DNA of 64,000 nt from Neckera pumila (Eukaryota; Streptophyta; Bryopsida; Hypnales; Neckeraceae), in assembly GCA_963969595.1 (NCBI GenBank), contig OZ018409.1:17020975-17084974 (forward strand), written 5' to 3'. How positions within the stretch are numbered: the stretch's first letter is position 1; every line of letters starts with the position of its first letter. The notes under the pieces are model-generated. The model was not told the origin of the DNA. It ran no database searches and saw only the letters and a list, made by a program, of their open reading frames with translations. A program made the translations under genes and the position numbers. Positions 60,498-64,000 of the stretch are shown piece by piece.

Positions 60498-63400
60498 CAA
60501 AGATACAAGAAAGGTTGAGCACACAGCCTCCGGACCAACAAAGTAAAGAGCAGCAGCTAAACGTCGTGCGTGAAGAACTGCTAGAGTTTCATTTCCTGTG
60601 AACACTGCTTGGGGAAGTCTCTCCAGCAATCTTGAATGACAAAATAAGATAACAAATCATGCTCATGTATACAACCAATTCAAATGTTATAAAGGTCGAA
60701 CACAGTCTAGAAAAACAAATGATGGGATGATGGGGATGATCATTGCAAACCTTAAAATATTCCTTCAGTTCAGAGAGAGTTGAAACCGACAGACTTCAAA
60801 GTATGACCGAATAGGGTGATTGCATGAAAGACCTTCCCTTTTTGTTCCACTTTGGCCGTTTTCAGTCATATTTTTGGGAGTACTATAAAAATAGAAAAAC
60901 ATTTTTAAAAAATTATGAAAAATATGAGAAATGTATAAACCTATAAGAAGAAGGTACCCTATGAAGGAAAAGCAAAAAAAAATTCTTTAAATAGGAGAAC
61001 TAGAAAAGTACAAAATCGCAAGAAAATACATACTTTGACATTTTAATTTGTAAAAAATAGGAAAAGTAATTTTAAAAAAACCTGAAAAATCCCATTTGAG
61101 AAGACTTTATGGTGAAGAGATTTCACCAAAAAAATGATCCTAAAACCATCTTCAATGTTCAGAATTACGTGTGTAAGGGAGCCCTCTTTGCATGGATGTA
61201 GAGGATATAAAATAAAATATTTTTTAATGCCCCTTGGTAGAAACATGAGTTCCTACTATGGAAATAGACCATAGAAATTTCAGCTCCAAATCATTAAATT
61301 TGGGGACTCCTTATGTAGTAAAAACCCTAAAATTCAAAACGTGACAAATTAGTTTAAATGATTTTTAAATATAAAATAATTTTTGAAGATTTCTGAAAAA
61401 TATGAGATATGATTAAACTCATAAGAAGAATCTCCTCTAAAAATTTCAAGTTCATACAAATCATGCTTCTAAAGTTATTGCAAAATGAAGCTTTGGCACT
61501 GCGTTTGTGACAATGTTTCAGTACCGGTCTTTCATGCAATCACCCAATAGCACCCAAGAATAAATGTAGCGCAAAGACAGTAGAAGACAATTGCAAGAAA
61601 GTATGCATTGTGCTAATGACAATGACTTCAGCAACCACCACCAAGCACACGAAAAGTGGATAAACCATTACCACTGCGTTCCCAACAACTATATGCTACT
61701 CAAATTAGACGCTATTGAACCTACAAAGTTCCACCCATGCAGAGAAAGCATACCTCAGCAGAAGGTTCAAGACAGCTTGTTTCTGCAGCTTTGACCTATA
61801 TATGCACCGAGATTGATGCACTTTTTCACCTTCATTACTACCATTGCTCTTTTTAAGAAACTCGTCAATAGACAGAAGAATCACAAGATTTGAGCTGGCT
61901 GCTGATGCAACGTATTGCCATTCATCACAAGCTAATGCCAACAAGCACTCCTGCAGTAGGCAGCGGTGATCTTTCAGCAAAATTACGAAGTCATCATAAT
62001 CCACTAACACCAGCAGCACAAACGTAAAGCTCTAAGTAGGCAGGCTGAAAAATTCCAAGTTTGAGATATCTAGTTGGGCGATAATGTTGTCATGATATGA
62101 TTTCTGTCTTACTGCCGTCAAGTAACATAAGGCTTCAAGAACTTGGAACCACATCCAATCGTCTTAAAAGAATGATTCTATTTCTGCAGGAAATTTGGTT
62201 TTTTTACCAGGAACAGAGAAGTGCACCTCTCCAGTGTACCACCACAGGAAAAGAGAAGCACAGCAGCAGATTCGATGACTGCCAACCTCACCGTCGCAGA
62301 AGGATGGGCACATAACTACGAGTTCAACACCCGACAACATCACCATTAGCATTGGCTAAAGGTGTCTGAACATGTACATATACAAGCCCCGCTTGACTGC
62401 AAGTTTTCAAATAGACAACCATTAAGTAACAATGTTAGTTCCATTTACATGTGGTTAAGAAGGTAATTAAGTACAGGCTAAGGGCAGCATACCAAGGGCA
62501 GACTCTCAGATAGAATAGTCTCCAAACGCGCTACAAATGATTCTAACCATTTTCGATCACGCTCCAATCGAAGTGGAGCTCCCAGTGTTGGCGCCTTCTC
62601 CTTGAGTACTTCTTTGTGATGAGGGGCAGCACCAGCAACTGATAAGTCGCTTAAGTTGGAAGCTCCAGGCACTTCTTTGTGATGAGGGGCAGCACCAGCA
62701 ACTGGTAAGTCGCTTAAGTTGGAAGCCCCAGGCACTTCTTCCTTCAAAGACTCCCCAGATTTTCTTGAATCCTCTTTGAGTAGCACATTTTGAAGATTCT
62801 CAAGTGCTGCCTCTACCCCATCAATAATATCGCCTGTTTCACTGGGCGCGGGGTCCATCTCCGATAAGCAGGAACGATTCCGAGAATCTGCTAATACCAA
62901 TACAAGCAATTCTGCTAAACCTCTTAGACTTTCTTCTAAAGCTCCAGTGCTTCCTGCTGCCCCTACCGATTTGTAAGTCGCTGTCGTCACAGACCGCTTG
63001 CTTGTGACCATGGAGCTGCGTATTGCTTTTGTGAGGCCACTAACCACCCCAGGAAGGAAAAATGCCAAAGATTCTGCATTAGCAACCTGCAACAAAGACA
63101 ATTCAGACTAAGAAACATTCCCTAACAGGACCCCACCTAAACTTTCAGGCGAGACGAGCAACGACAAGGCATCTAAACGGTGTTATGATCACGAAGTCAA
63201 AAATTATCATGAGAGAAATGAAATTAGGTGTTTGGACCCAGAGGCACTTGATGCCAAGAGCTCTTAACTATACTAGGGATATCGTGTCCATCAGCTTTAG
63301 TATCAATAATTGTTAAGTAACTCAGGATAGAAAAAAATATATATACCAAAAAGAATCCTACCTAGCTAAAGGAATCTACGTTGTGGCAAGAACATTATTG

Positions 63401-64000
63401 CAAACACAGAAAGAGATTTCAGCACAGGCAATCGAGCAGAACATAAAAACAAGCACCTTCAAAATGTAGTATGAAGGCGTGCAGTAAACTTCGTAACACC
63501 ACAGCTTAAGAATATGAGACAGGAGAATCATTTCACAGCAAAAAACAATAAAAAACTGAGAAGTAGAGCATGAATTACCTTTAAAAAGAATAACACAGAG
63601 CGCTGATATAGTATCTTCTCGTAGCTTACCACTTCCAACACCTCCTAATGCCGCCTCTCTATCTGCGATCTAGAAGACAGTAGACCATTGAGACAACCAT
63701 AATTGAATGTGGAGAAAAAAATCAAAACTTGCCAGTATACCAGAATATAACACATATTCACCAGGCCAATTGATGTATAAGACAAACTTAATTTTGTAAA
63801 TAAATCAAGAACAATTGAACTGAAACAAACCTGCAGAAGTAAAGACAACAGATGGCCTATTGCGGGAGCCATGTCCACTGATTGTAGATAACCTAACGGG
63901 CATACTTCTGGAGCTGCATACTCAACCATATCCTCTTCGCCGGCCCGTCTTCTACATCTCCGATGTAACCGTAACCTTCGTACAAGTCTCCAGGGTCTTG
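60498..64000 (-). CDS. TTI1: TTI1 (TEL2-interacting protein 1) homologue, partial
   Basis: Exons (minus): beyond 64000 to 63831, 63579-63644, 62493-63086, 62208-62315, 61754-61950, 60498-60630, all GT/AG with agreeing phases. Diagnostic stretches: YEKILYQRSVLFFLK, LAFFLPGVVSGLTK, GALEESLRGLAELLVLVLAD, HPSATVRLAVIESAAVLL, LECLLALACDEW (across a junction), LLERLPQAVFTGNETLAVLH and YFVGPE. TTI1 is a HEAT-repeat protein of the TTT complex (TEL2-TTI1-TTI2), which with HSP90 matures PIKK kinases such as TOR and ATM. The gene starts beyond the right edge, and exons after 60498 were not found, so the C-terminus is missing from this model. A 63-bp in-frame tandem duplication lies in the 62493-63086 exon. 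Confidence 0.88.
62608..62733 (-). repeat. 63-bp in-frame tandem duplication in TTI1
   Basis: Copies 62608-62670 and 62671-62733 differ at only two bases. Each encodes 21 residues containing EVPGASNLSDL and GAAPHHK. The duplication lies in the acidic linker between HEAT-like blocks. Confidence 0.9.

Noticed and set aside
63579..63669. An earlier TTI1 exon start at 63669 (reading IADREAALGG)
   Set aside because: It ends in the wrong phase for the next exon. Starting at 63644 gives YEKILYQRSVLFFLK and matching phases.

Overview
This is nuclear DNA of a streptophyte: spliceosomal introns, plant-type genes, roughly two-thirds A+T, and a dense load of decayed transposons. The gene repertoire (a BODYGUARD-type hydrolase, an acyl-protein thioesterase with an organelle-like leader, TTI1), the cytosine-methyltransferase-bearing Ty3/gypsy element and the many piggyBac-like repeats point away from a typical flowering plant. 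A charophyte alga such as Chara, a bryophyte, a lycophyte or a fern would fit. The species is inference only.

Layout. 1-13 kb holds no recognisable intact gene; it contains piggyBac-like non-autonomous elements (TTAA target duplications, CCCCTAAAG ends), one nested inside another, with pogo-like and other MITEs. 14.5-22.4 kb is a degenerate Ty3/gypsy element in the order gag, zinc knuckle, protease, C5-cytosine DNA methyltransferase, reverse transcriptase, RNase H, integrase; a CACTA element with a 3-bp ATC duplication splits its RT. 22.7-32.3 kb is a run of piggyBac-like copies, one swollen by a ~0.5-kb tandem repeat carrying long (CAAA)n tracts, plus MITEs.

33.6-37.0 kb (minus) is a six-exon BODYGUARD-like alpha/beta-hydrolase whose splice phases all agree. 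38.3-42.4 kb (minus) is a tyrosine-recombinase gene (DUF3504/Crypton-like) broken by three elements of three superfamilies: a mini-CACTA, a PIF/Harbinger-like element and a piggyBac-like element. 42.4-47.7 kb is more nested repeats, including a CACTA element with a ~160-bp-arm hairpin.

48.3-53.0 kb (plus) is a ten-exon acyl-protein thioesterase/carboxylesterase. 54.3-55.9 kb (minus) has a two-exon three-helix membrane protein followed after only 24 bp by a second, intronless ORF. 59.8-60.2 kb may hold a small two-exon gene. 60.5-64.0 kb (minus) is most of TTI1 (TEL2-interacting protein 1), running off the right edge. The host genes appear functionally unrelated: cuticle or lipid surface chemistry (BODYGUARD), protein de-acylation (APT) and PIKK maturation (TTI1). 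The most notable biology is in the mobile elements: a retroelement carrying its own DNA methyltransferase, and a recombinase gene serving as a stack of dated insertions.
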